A stretch of 64,000 bases of DNA from Anagrus nilaparvatae (taxonomy: Eukaryota; Arthropoda; Insecta; Hymenoptera; Mymaridae), in assembly GCA_022575985.1 (NCBI GenBank), contig JAKSXM010000014.1, forward strand, positions 4,836,001 through 4,900,000, read 5' to 3'. Below, piece after piece: positions 53,603 through 62,149 of the stretch (within the stretch, counting starts at the first letter, position 1; each line of letters starts with the position of its first letter). The position numbers and the translations under genes are program-made. Under the pieces are notes generated by a model. That model was not told the DNA's origin, made no database searches, and was given only the letters and a program-made list of their open reading frames with translations.

Positions 53603-54209
53603 ACCCTTTGAAGTGAATTTTGAGAAGAAAAAAGTTGAAAAAAATCATGGCGAAACAAATTTTCTGGATGTTTGAAAGCTACCGTCGAGGAGAAAAAAAA
53701 GTGGAATAAGTCAAAATGGAAAATTTTTTTTTTTTTTTAGTAGTTCAGGTAAAAATAAAACTTTTTCCCAATCATATGTATATATAAAAAGTTAAATGGT
53801 TAAGAGTTAGTTTAGGTTGAACTGGGCAGCTGAAATCAAAAAAATGAAAAAATCAAACTTTGGAGCAGCCATATATCAAAATAATGCATCAGGAAGTCTA
53901 AAATAGGAGCGGTTTCACAAATCTCAGGTAAAAAGTGACACAATAAAAATTTTTTTTTCATTTTTTATTTTTCGGCTGGTCGGTCTTCCCTGGACGTGCC
54001 CATTTATAAACTTATTTTCTAAAAATACCTAAATATCTTCTTATTAGTATTGTATTCTATTATTTTAAATTGTGAACATACAAATCTATAATTATGTATA
54101 TAAATTATTAGACTTTTTAAAAACACATAATAATGTTATTTAAAAAAAAATTGTTTGTAAATAATATTTTAATTCTTAAATACTTTTTTATATTAAAATA
54201 ATAATTAAC

Positions 54210-54278
54210 GGTGACGGTAGCCTAGTGGATCAAGCGCTTGCTTATTAACCTAAGGTACGAGCGTTCGATCCCACCTGG
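54210..54278 (+). repeat. tRNA-like SINE head
   Basis: A-box-like GGTAGCCTAGTGGATCAAGC and B-box-like GCGTTCGATCCC are spaced about 33 bases apart, typical of tRNA-derived SINE promoters for RNA polymerase III. The cloverleaf is imperfect. AT-rich DNA follows. Confidence 0.55.
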
Positions 54279-54579
54279 ATTTTATATTTAATAAAAATTA
54301 AAAATGAAATTTGTATGGAGGGCTGCTAGCTGCATTATTGTAATATAATATGTATACACGCCTTAATGTATATATTGAAAGAGATAGGTAATATCAAGCG
54401 CTACCTATCATTGGACAGTAGGCACTCAGTCGTATACTAGTACTCACGTTTAATAAATCATATTATCAACATATTAATCACACAGTATCAATTATTATTG
54501 CATTATCCACTTTCATCCACTCAAATATTCTACCATTTAAACTCTAATTTACATCAATACTAAACAGTAAATTTCTTAA

Positions 54580-54720
54580 ATCTTGACAGGAAATCTGTCT
54601 AAAGCTTTTGATACAGTGGATCACAGCATATTAATAAATAAGCTTATGTTACTCGGAGTGAAGAGTATTATTCCAGATCTTGTAAAGAGTTACTTAAATA
54701 ATAGAATACAAACAAAAATA
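54580..54720 (+). pseudogene. LINE reverse-transcriptase fragment (CR1/Jockey-like)
   Basis: About 45 codons: [20 protein letters not shown] then GVKSIIPDLVKSYLNNRIQT. [17 protein letters not shown]..LG..G and SYLxNRxQ are the RT palm block just before the catalytic region. Cut off on both sides; the SINE-like sequence starts immediately after. Confidence 0.75.
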
Positions 54721-54735
54721 CACGAAGCCAGCTTC

Positions 54736-54820
54736 GTAGCGCGGTAGTATAATGTCTATACGTTCGCTTTTAAAAGTTAAGCCAAGTTGAGCACGGTCGG
54801 TAACTGGATTGGTGACCGTA
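54736..54820 (+). repeat. 5S rRNA-derived SINE head (SINE3-like)
   Basis: AGTTAAGCCAAGTTGAGCAC, then GGTCGGTAACTGGATTGGTG and ACCGT align with the internal promoter region of 5S rRNA (AAGC..CGTCGGGC.CGGTTAGTACTT.GATGGGTGACCG). The 5' part is degenerate. A perfect small hairpin CGAAGC-CA-GCTTCG lies just before it (about 54722-54735). It may be a 5S pseudogene, but the position among transposons favours a 5S-derived SINE. Confidence 0.6.
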
Positions 54821-54841
54821 AAGAAATTATACTAAACGTTA

Positions 54842-55583
54842 TACGCTGTTATATTAACGAAGCTAATGATAGCCGATTCGTAACAAAAATAAGATCACCT
54901 GTCGAAGCTGCATAAGGAGTATTTGGACAAAAGTTCAAGCTTCTATCCCAATGTATATTTGAACAAATCTTATATAGGCTTGAATCTTATATGAGAGTCG
55001 CAAATTATCTTTATAATAAGTGTTGCAAAAGATTTAGTTCAGATTCAACAATGAGGGATCAGATATTATCCAGGATGAAAATGAGAAAAAATCTTCTAAA
55101 TCCATTAGCTGAAGAAGGAGCAGCTCTTCGTTATAATAGACAAAGCAGACTTTTTGCAAAACTTAAAGCTGAAGATTTAGAAGATTTCCCAAAAATAGAA
55201 CTAGATGAATTAAAATTGTTTTTTATGGGTACCTATCAGTTTTCTCAAGGAATATGCTATTTAGCAGAATTAATTGGTGAAGAGGACAATTCTTTGGGTA
55301 TAAAATATTTGAAATAATAATGTATGATAATAATAATGTACTACTATTAGAAGTAAAATTACAGCATAAGAAGCAAACAGTTTATAACTGCCTTATTCAT
55401 TATATACCTGGCCAAGATGACGTTGATGGAATTAATTGGTATTCCTGTAATAGTGCTAACGGTAACCGATCTGTTGGTAGCTGTGGTCACGTTGCTGCAG
55501 TAATATTTTATTCATTTCTTGCAAGGTATTTGGAATTGTTAAAGGTAATAATCAGAATATGTTACCAGTTACCCTGGTTTTAG
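54842..55583 (+). pseudogene. DDE transposase C-terminus with SWIM zinc-finger domain
   Basis: The frame reads NEANDSRFVTKIRSPVEAA, a TAA at about 54922, then GVFGQKFKLLSQ, ESYMRVANYLYNKCCKRF and NPLAEEGAALRYNRQSRLFA, LKAEDLEDFPKIELDELKLF, to a stop at 55315-55317. A shift of frame near 55300 continues with VYNCLIHYIPGQDDVDGINW and YSCNSANGNRSVGSCGHVAA, a SWIM-type (CxC..CxH) finger in which the second Cys is Ser. SRFVTKIR..VE..(H)G(V/I)xGxK(F/Y)KLL is the same block as at 44.0-44.2 kb. The protein family appears to be a DDE transposase with a C-terminal SWIM domain. Two stops or shifts inactivate it. Confidence 0.65.
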
Positions 55584-56272
55584 ATTAAGAAGCTGTTACA
55601 TACAATTAAAAACGGCTAAAATGAAAATTTTTTTTATTTTATTTAATTATAATTGCAGTAAAAGTTTTTTGAGTGGGTAGCTGTTGTAAAAAAAGGTCCA
55701 AATTAAAAGAATTATCGAGAAAATACAATATTTGTACAAATCTAAAGAGCTTATATCTTTAAAATCGCCTAAATCATAAGAAATTCGATTTTTTAACTTA
55801 AATTTTTTTCGATTTCTGAGCATGCCAGCGAGTATTTTTGCATTTTTTTCACGGTAAAAGATGGATTTCAGTTAGTCAAATAACATATAAAAAAATTTTT
55901 CTGATATTCCTCAATCGCGAGTAATTAAATTTTTTCCAGCTACTACCTATTTTTCGGTTTTTATGATGTAATGGATCTTCTAATAATTGAAAATAAAATT
56001 ATTTTTTCTTTCATAAATTTTAGTTTTAAACGAAAAATTTTAAAATTTTTAGAAATATTTATCTCTTGCAGAAACTGAGTTACAAATTTTTTAAGATAAA
56101 AAATAATTTGTTTAATTTTTACGGCATTTTTGAGCCACTCTGACTCACCAAGATGCGCTAAAAATAAACTAGGTGTGGCCAGCTTATTGTTTTGATATAT
56201 ATAATCAATTTTTCAAGAAAAATCTAAAATTTAGGCCGGGGCCGATTTTGCATGCGTATCCCGGAGTGCTCT
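55584..56272. other. No recognisable gene
   Basis: AT-rich flank between the transposase and the next palindrome. Confidence 0.45.
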
Positions 56273-57353
56273 TAGACTTTTTATAAGAAATTATTTAAAT
56301 AATTCTTAGTGAAAATGACTTAAACCGAAAATGAATGTCTGGAATTTGGGAAAATCTGATATGGCCGGATATAGTATGTTATAATATGACAACCTTCCAA
56401 TTTTAATGGTTCTAGATTAAAAACTTTTGAAATAGCAGCTGTTTTTTGAATTAAAAATTATTTTAAATTTTTAAAGAAAATCAGAGTAAATTTTATATTT
56501 TAATTTTTTTACACTCTGAACAGAGCTCAAAAACTATTTTCAACAATAGGCAATAGCTGAAGCTTCTTACTGAGAGTTATTTCAGCTTTTAGTTTTTGGA
56601 AAAACATCGAGGAATGCTGAAAAAACTAAAATACTAAAGGAAATTTTTTTTAAATGTGGATTCTTCAAATACTGGAAAATTCTTTTCCTTTTTGTTGTAT
56701 TTTAAATTACTGTTTTTTAAAAGCAAATTTTAATTCTTGTTTAAAATTCTTATTTCTGGGTACTTACCTTTGTAGTTTTAAAAAACATAAAAAACAAATA
56801 ATTATATTTTTGAAATTTTTGAAATTTTTTTTATCACGAAATAATGATTCTTGGTGAAACTTGGTTTTTAAGTTCTTCGGAATATTTGATCATAAAAATT
56901 ATTTAATCTATACTCAGAAAACTAAAAATTTTAAAATAAAAAAAAATAGAATTATTTGAAAAATCTGCATTAGTAAAAAAATTTTCCTTTAGTATTTTAG
57001 TTTTTTCATCATTCCTCGATGCTTTTCCAAAAACCATCAACCAAAACGACTCTCAGTAAGAAGTTTCAGCTATTTACTATGGTTAAAAATAGTTTTTGAG
57101 TTCTATTTAGAGTGTAAAAAAATTAAAATACAAAATTTACTCAGGTTTTCTTTAAAAATTTTAAAATATTTTTAATTCAAAAAACAGCAGCTATTTCAAA
57201 AGTGTTTAATTCAGAACCATTAAAATTGGAAAGTTGTCATATTTTAACATACTAAATCCAGCCGAATCATATTTTTCAAAATTCCAGACATTCACTTTCC
57301 GTTTATGTCATTTTTACTAAGAATTACTTGAATGGTTTCTTATAAAAAGTCTA
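56273..57353. mobile_element. Foldback palindrome of about 1.08 kb
   Basis: TTAGACTTTTTATAAG at 56273 is mirrored at about 57338-57353. The arms of about 370 bp include CATCGAGGAATGCTGAAAAA and GAATGTCTGGAATTT; the spacer is about 56650-56975. The arms are more diverged than in the other foldbacks, so it is older. No target duplication is clear. Confidence 0.7.
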
Positions 57354-57798
57354 ATTTTGTAGAATTGACTATATATATGAATAGAAAAGATTTAAGAGCA
57401 TCAAAAAAAAAATTTATTTTATGATAAATTATATATATGAAATCGGTTTTGCCTAAATTTGCATGAAAATATAGCTTTTTTCATTAAATTTGTATTTTCA
57501 TCATCGGAAAATTTCACTAATTATCTTTATAACTTTACCTTATGTGAAAATACCCATACCCATATTAATGATATGGTGGAAATATATGGAATTTTCGGCT
57601 TTCCCCTTAAAAATTAAAAAAAAAAACTGAAAATTCGAATAGTCAGGGAAGTATCCCATCGATAACTGTTTTAATAATTTTTTTAATATTTCATCCTGCT
57701 TTTATATTTCGAAGCAAAAGTTTGTGTCCGAAAGCTTTAAAATCAGTTCGAGATTTCAAAAATTTATAGAGACGGCTAAAAACGATTTTAAAACGTAG

Positions 57799-57802
<4 letters not shown>
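57354..57802. other. No gene; recurring phrase
   Basis: ATTCGAATAGTCAGGGAAGT at about 57632 is a variant of the phrase found at 32.3, 32.5 and 48.4 kb. Confidence 0.45.

Positions 57803-57866
<64 letters not shown>
57803..57866. repeat. GA dinucleotide microsatellite
   Basis: About 32 perfect GA units. The poly-Ser/Leu frame across it on the minus strand is an artefact. Confidence 0.97.
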
Positions 57867-57868
<2 letters not shown>

Positions 57869-58112
57869 ATTTTATATGTATAATACCTGTTCAAAGTTAC
57901 AGCTCAATTGCAAGATTCCATCTCGAAATCAACGTACGTTTCACATGGAATTAGCCATATAATATTTATTGTTTTTAAAAACGCAAATAAAATGTAATGT
58001 AATAAAAATAAGTGACAGTGATAATAATTACATCAAATAATAAAAATAGTGCACAAATATAATTTTATTAATTTTGACAACATCCTAATAACATTTCAAA
58101 TAATTTGGAAAC

Positions 58113-58139
58113 CTGATGATGGAACATAAGTTCCGAAAC
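58113..58139 (+). ncRNA. Hammerhead-like core, probably from a Penelope-type element
   Basis: CTGATGA (58113-58119), a 5-bp stem GGAAC/GTTCC with loop ATAA (58121-58134) and GAAAC (58135-58139). This matches the hammerhead core CUGAUGA-stem II-GAAAC with one bulged T. A convincing stem I was not found, so activity is doubtful. Penelope-like elements carry such motifs in their terminal repeats, and the copy at 41.7 kb has the same layout, including the one-base bulge. Confidence 0.45.
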
Positions 58140-58311
58140 ATGTCGTAAATGACAAATAACGAAGTCGCTAGACGGAAAATAGGTAAAAATTTAAATTTAA
58201 ATTTAAATTAATTTCCCTTTTTTAAAGAATTTTTAAAGTGACTTGGGTATTCCGCAAAATTAAAATTAATTTTAATAAAAGTTAAAATTAATTAATTTAT
58301 TAGTTCGTTTC

Positions 58312-59712
58312 AGTAACCAGAAAACAGAAGCTGTTTATAGAAAATTTAATGAAAATCATCCTGATGATCAAAAAGTATGGCATAAAGTAATAGCAACTGA
58401 AGTTTATGCATTTATCGGAATTCTAACAACAGCTGGGGCAAATAATTCCAGTAACGATAACGTTTACGAAATGTGGAAAATGACTTCTTACTTACTGTAC
58501 AGAGCGACTTTTTCACGTGAACGATTTCGTAGTATAATTAGATTCATTAGATTCGATAATTCTCATACTAGGAAAAAACGGTCCAAAACAGATAAAAATG
58601 CTCCAATCACAGATATTTGGGCAATGTTAACAATAATCTAAAAAAACTTTACAGACCAACAGAAAATTTAACAATAGATGAGCAGTTATTTCCTTTTCGA
58701 GGGCGTACGTCTTTCACGCAATATATCCCCAGCAAGCCAGCCAAGTATGGCATGAAAATCTGGTGGATATGCGATGCAGAAACTAGGTAACCACTTCAAG
58801 GAAAAATTTATACGGGAAAAAAAGATAATGTGAGGGAAAAAAATCAAGGCGAGAATGTTGTCAAAGAGCTTTCGGCTTATTATAGGAATACTGGAAGGAA
58901 CGTTAGTATAGATAATTTTTTTACTACTCTTTCAGTTTATTTAAGTATTATCAGACTGGAATTTAACTGTTGTGGGTACACTTAAAAAAAATAAACCCTA
59001 CATACCTAAGGCTATGCAGCCTTCAAAACGTAGAGAGCTTTACTCAACTGTATCTGGGTTCCACGAAAAGATAACATTATGCTCTTATGTAAATAAGAAA
59101 AAAAAGGCTGTTGTATTGCTCTCCAGTATGCACCAGGGTAAACAAGTCAATGAAAATAGCGACAAAAGAAAACCTGAAATTATACTATATTATTATAATA
59201 AGACCATGGTAGGTGTAGATACTATGGATCAAATGGCCGGTTGATATTCTACAAAACGACGAACAGACAGGTGGCCACTTGCCTTATTCTATAATATGTT
59301 AGATATTGCAGCCATAGCTGCCTACAAGGTATACTATGAAAATAATAGTATGTTAAAACAGAAGGTAACAGAAAGGCGTTTATTTCTTCGCAAATTAGGT
59401 GAAGAACTTGCTAAGCCAATTATAGAAGATCGAGCTACAAATTTAAATATAACGAGAATATATAGTACACGTTGTGCCATGGAATGCATTATTGGAAAAC
59501 TCAAGGATATAGATAACGTTGCAAATTGTTTACATATATTAGAATCCACTAAAGATTCTACTGGCAGAAAAATTCACAAGGGTTACTGCTTCGCTTGCAA
59601 TGAACAACCAATCAGAAAAAAAAGAAAAACAAGAAAAACTTGTTCTCAATGCGACCGACCTATTTGCAATGATCATTCTCAAAATATTATAAAATGTTAT
59701 ATTTGCAACTAA
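58312..59712 (+). pseudogene. piggyBac transposase, 5' truncated and broken
   Basis: The reading starts SNQKTEAVYRKFNENHP and EVYAFIGILTTAGANN, then YLLYRATFSRERFRSIIRF. A frameshift near 58640 leads to LTIDEQLFPFRGRTSFTQYI (first catalytic Asp) and YIPSKPAKYGMKIWWICDAE, a TAA at about 58790, then SIDNFFTTL (second Asp). A shift near 58970 opens 58972-59244 with GTLKKNKPYIPKAM and VGVDTMDQ (third Asp), a TGA at about 59242, and finally 59296-59712, ending in a cysteine-rich domain GYCFACNE, CSQCDRPICNDH, CYIC. The three Asp residues and the Cys-rich end identify a piggyBac transposase, which excises and inserts at TTAA. About 100 N-terminal residues are missing. Confidence 0.88.
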
Positions 59713-60047
59713 ATATATAATAAATATATAAGAGTTTTCAATAATAAATTACTTTGTTTTTTTTATTTTCCTATCAATTTAACTATTCCAAGCGTTTAAT
59801 ACATAAGAAAAGCATACATAAGTAGTGTATTACCCGGGTACTCCACCGGGTCAGGAGTGTACTTTTTTTTAACGATTTTATTTTTTATGTTTAAATAATT
59901 TTTTTTATGCGCCCTATGGAAAAATCTATTCAAAATTAGTTGCTTGAAGCGAGTTTATGAGCTCAGATAAAAATTTTAAGTCAAATCCGAGAAATTGACA
60001 ATTTTCGGCCAAAATAGTACCGCGGTACTCCACCGGGTACATAAGGG
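59713..60047 (+). mobile_element. piggyBac 3' end with subterminal repeat and terminal inverted repeat
   Basis: GGTACTCCACCGGGT occurs at 59837-59851 and again at 60024-60038. The end reads CCACCGGGTACATAAGGG and stops directly at TTAA, as in piggyBac elements (termini CCCT..AGGG). The matching 5' terminus is not found to the left of 58312, so the element is truncated there. The minus-strand frame at 59981-60331 crosses this boundary and is not a gene. Confidence 0.75.
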
Positions 60048-60051
60048 TTAA
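60048..60051. other. TTAA target site of the piggyBac element
   Basis: TTAA follows the terminal AGGG. Sequence to the right is LINE ORF1, so the piggyBac inserted into that LINE or next to its truncated end. Confidence 0.7.
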
Positions 60052-60350
60052 ACTCAGAAGTTGCCAGTGCACTGCCTGACAGAAAAATATTTGTAAACGA
60101 AATTCTGTCTTCTATTGACCAGTCACGATACATATTAATTAAAGAAGCCGCAAAAAATTTAGGCTTTAAATTTGTTTGGCACTGTGCTGGCAAATTCTTG
60201 GTTAGGTGGGAAAATAGATTGAGGTCGCGTGTAGTCTGGTCTGTCTCTGACCTCCACACTATAATTAAATCATTAGGAGTAACTAATGCAGCTGGACCTA
60301 CCAACCCTAGCTCAAGTCTTACCACTTTCAATACTCGTCATCAGAAGTGA
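60052..60350 (+). pseudogene. LINE ORF1 C-terminal part (FP-like domain)
   Basis: Open from the piggyBac edge to TGA at 60348-60350. It reads ALPDRKIFVNEILSS, YILIKEAAKNLGFKFVWHCA and GKFLVRWENRLRSRVVW. (R)xIFVNEILxS....KEAxKxLGFKFVW...GxFLVRW is the C-terminal domain found in ORF1 of some arthropod LINEs and in baculovirus FP proteins. The N-terminal part is absent. ORF2 continues in the same frame after the TGA. Confidence 0.7.
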
Positions 60351-60776
60351 CAAAAAATCACTGGACCTGTAAATACTTCGAAATTTACTGGTTTGAAAGT
60401 AGGCTTTCTAAATGCCACCTCGATAAAAAAACACATTTGGGATTTTCGCCAATATCTCTCTAATAATAATTCGCTTCACCTATTTGGCATTGCTGAAATT
60501 AGATTTGGCCCTGAAATTAATGATGATTTAATAAGCATACTGGGATATAGTGTATTACGGCAAGACCGTAACACCCAAGGAGGAGGTATTCTTATTTACT
60601 TAAAAGATAATCTCACAGCTAAAATACTCTGCTCCTCTAATACTCAACAAAGCGGTAACCCACTCAGGTTTGAATATCTCTTCTGTTCTGTCTGGGATGG
60701 CAACTCTACTCCTGCCTTAGTTGCCCTAGTTTACAGAACACCTAATGTAATATACTCTGATTCTCCAAAGAACTAA
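60351..60776 (+). pseudogene. LINE ORF2 N-terminus: AP endonuclease
   Basis: Follows the ORF1 stop directly without shift (TGA-CAA). It reads LKVGFLNATSIKKHIWDFRQ, LHLFGIAEIRFGP and QGGGILIYLKDNL, then FEYLFCSVWDGN and ALVYRTPN. NATSIKKHIWDF..LSNNNSLHLFGIAEI(R) and GGGILIY correspond to the first metal-binding part and the middle of LINE endonucleases. No ATG is available between the ORF1 stop and the domain. The frame ends at 60774-60776. Confidence 0.7.
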
Positions 60777-61179
60777 TTGCCCAACTTCAAAGAATCGCTA
60801 ACTCCTGTATTAGATATATATATATGGCATAGGTAGGCATGAGCATATTACTCAAAGGAGACAACTGCATTGGATGGCCAATCTACCTCGTGCTGATTAT
60901 TTTGCGTGCATACTAATGTACAGGCTGGTAAGAATGAAAGAACCCTCATTCCTCTTACCTCTATTCATACCATATCAATCAGACAAGCCCACTCGAGGTC
61001 GTAGAATAGATTTAGATCCCATAACTGTAACCACAGATTGGGGGCTCCACTCATTCCAAGTTAAATACGCAAACTATTGGAACAAAATTCCTCCCTTTTT
61101 ACGGGATTTACCTTCATATTCAAGATTTAAGAAGGCAATAAGACAATACATCTACAGACTAGACATAAATGACCAATAG
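60777..61179 (+). pseudogene. LINE ORF2 C-terminus after internal deletion
   Basis: A degraded stretch (LIAQLQRIANSCIRYIY, then HEHITQRRQQLHW) leads into an open frame at 60874-61179: MANLPRADYFACILMYRLVR, TTDWGLHSFQVKYANYWNKI and FKKAIRQYIYRLD. This is the end of a LINE ORF2, after the RT. The whole RT is missing between YRTPNVIYSDSP and this part, so the element is an internally deleted derivative. Confidence 0.7.
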
Positions 61180-62149
61180 CAAGAATGAAATAAACTGAAT
61201 TGACTGAACATAAACAAAATAAATTGACTCTCATTATTGACTTATACATTGACACACTTATCTATTGACTTCATTGTTAACTAACCAAATTAAACTATCT
61301 AATCATAACTATCTAATCATATTTACTTTTATAAAAATTCAAATTTATTATTCTATTTATTGTATATATAAATTTTATTAACTTTTATATAATGTGTATA
61401 TATATATATATATATTTTTTTGTATTATCTACAGGGGCGGTCGCCCCGGGACGCAAGTGCCCGCATGACCCTAGATATACGCCGATTTTCCTCTATCTCT
61501 CTCTAATATTATAATATACATCGAAAGTCGAAATCGAATTTTTTATAGTTCGATTTTTTTATCGAATTTTTTGACGTTCGATAGTTCGATTTTATTTAAT
61601 AAAATTGTTTCGTTTTAGTTATTATTATATAGTTGTATAATAAATATGTTTTCCTTTTTCTTTATTATACAAAATATTTTTTCCTTTTTATTATCGTATT
61701 TTAATTTAATTAAACTAAACTCCGAAATGGAAATTCATTCGTCCAGTCAAGGGCCGTCACGGTGTATTATATTAAGATAGAAAACTAACCTAATGAAACC
61801 CCAGTGCTTATTGTTTATATGATTCATAAAAATAAAAAAATGTTTGATTTAATTTTTTTACAATGGATTATTTAGTGTAAATTAAATTTATTAATATTTT
61901 GATATTTCCTAATTAAAAAAAAAGTTATGCAAAAATATATTGTTTAAATATATATAGTGAAGTGACTAAAAGTTGTATCTGATTATGTATCTGATGTGTG
62001 TATTCTATGATTTTCAAAATTTGGAAATATTTATTTTTTAAAATGTATTTAAAAATTTGTTTTATTTGCTACACTTTATCAAAACAATTAAATATTTTAA
62101 GAAAAATGACAAAAGTAAAAAAATATTGAATTTTAATTTAAAAAAATGT
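61180..62149. other. LINE 3' flank and AT-rich sequence
   Basis: AT-rich with a TA run at about 61394-61416 and a short GC-rich patch at 61433-61475 (GGGGCGGTCGCCCCGGGACG) that may mark another element end. No gene. Confidence 0.45.

Larger units (their letters stand above)
51798..54002. mobile_element. Foldback palindrome of 2.2 kb carrying gene-like exons in both arms
   Basis: TGGGCACGTCCAGGGAAGA at 51798 is mirrored at the right end (TCCCTGGACGTGCCCA to 54002). The arms of about 1.07 kb meet near 52860-52950. The terminal TGGGCA and the preceding TATA recall the 31.5-kb foldback (TGGGCATATCC), so the two probably belong to one family. Each arm contains the same exon-intron-exon cassette, on opposite strands. 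No transposase is recognised. Confidence 0.85.

Noticed and set aside
13899..54002. Palindromes as assembly artefacts
   Set aside because: Arms differ by substitutions and small indels, several have precise TA or TATG flanks, and one has a paralogous empty site. Long-read confirmation is still needed.
54210..54278. Functional tRNA gene
   Set aside because: The cloverleaf is imperfect and the sequence runs into AT-rich SINE-like DNA.
57691..57894. 67-residue Ser/Leu-repeat protein on the minus strand
   Set aside because: It is the translation of a GA microsatellite.
59981..60331. 116-residue minus-strand frame
   Set aside because: It crosses the piggyBac end and lies antisense to a clear LINE ORF1.
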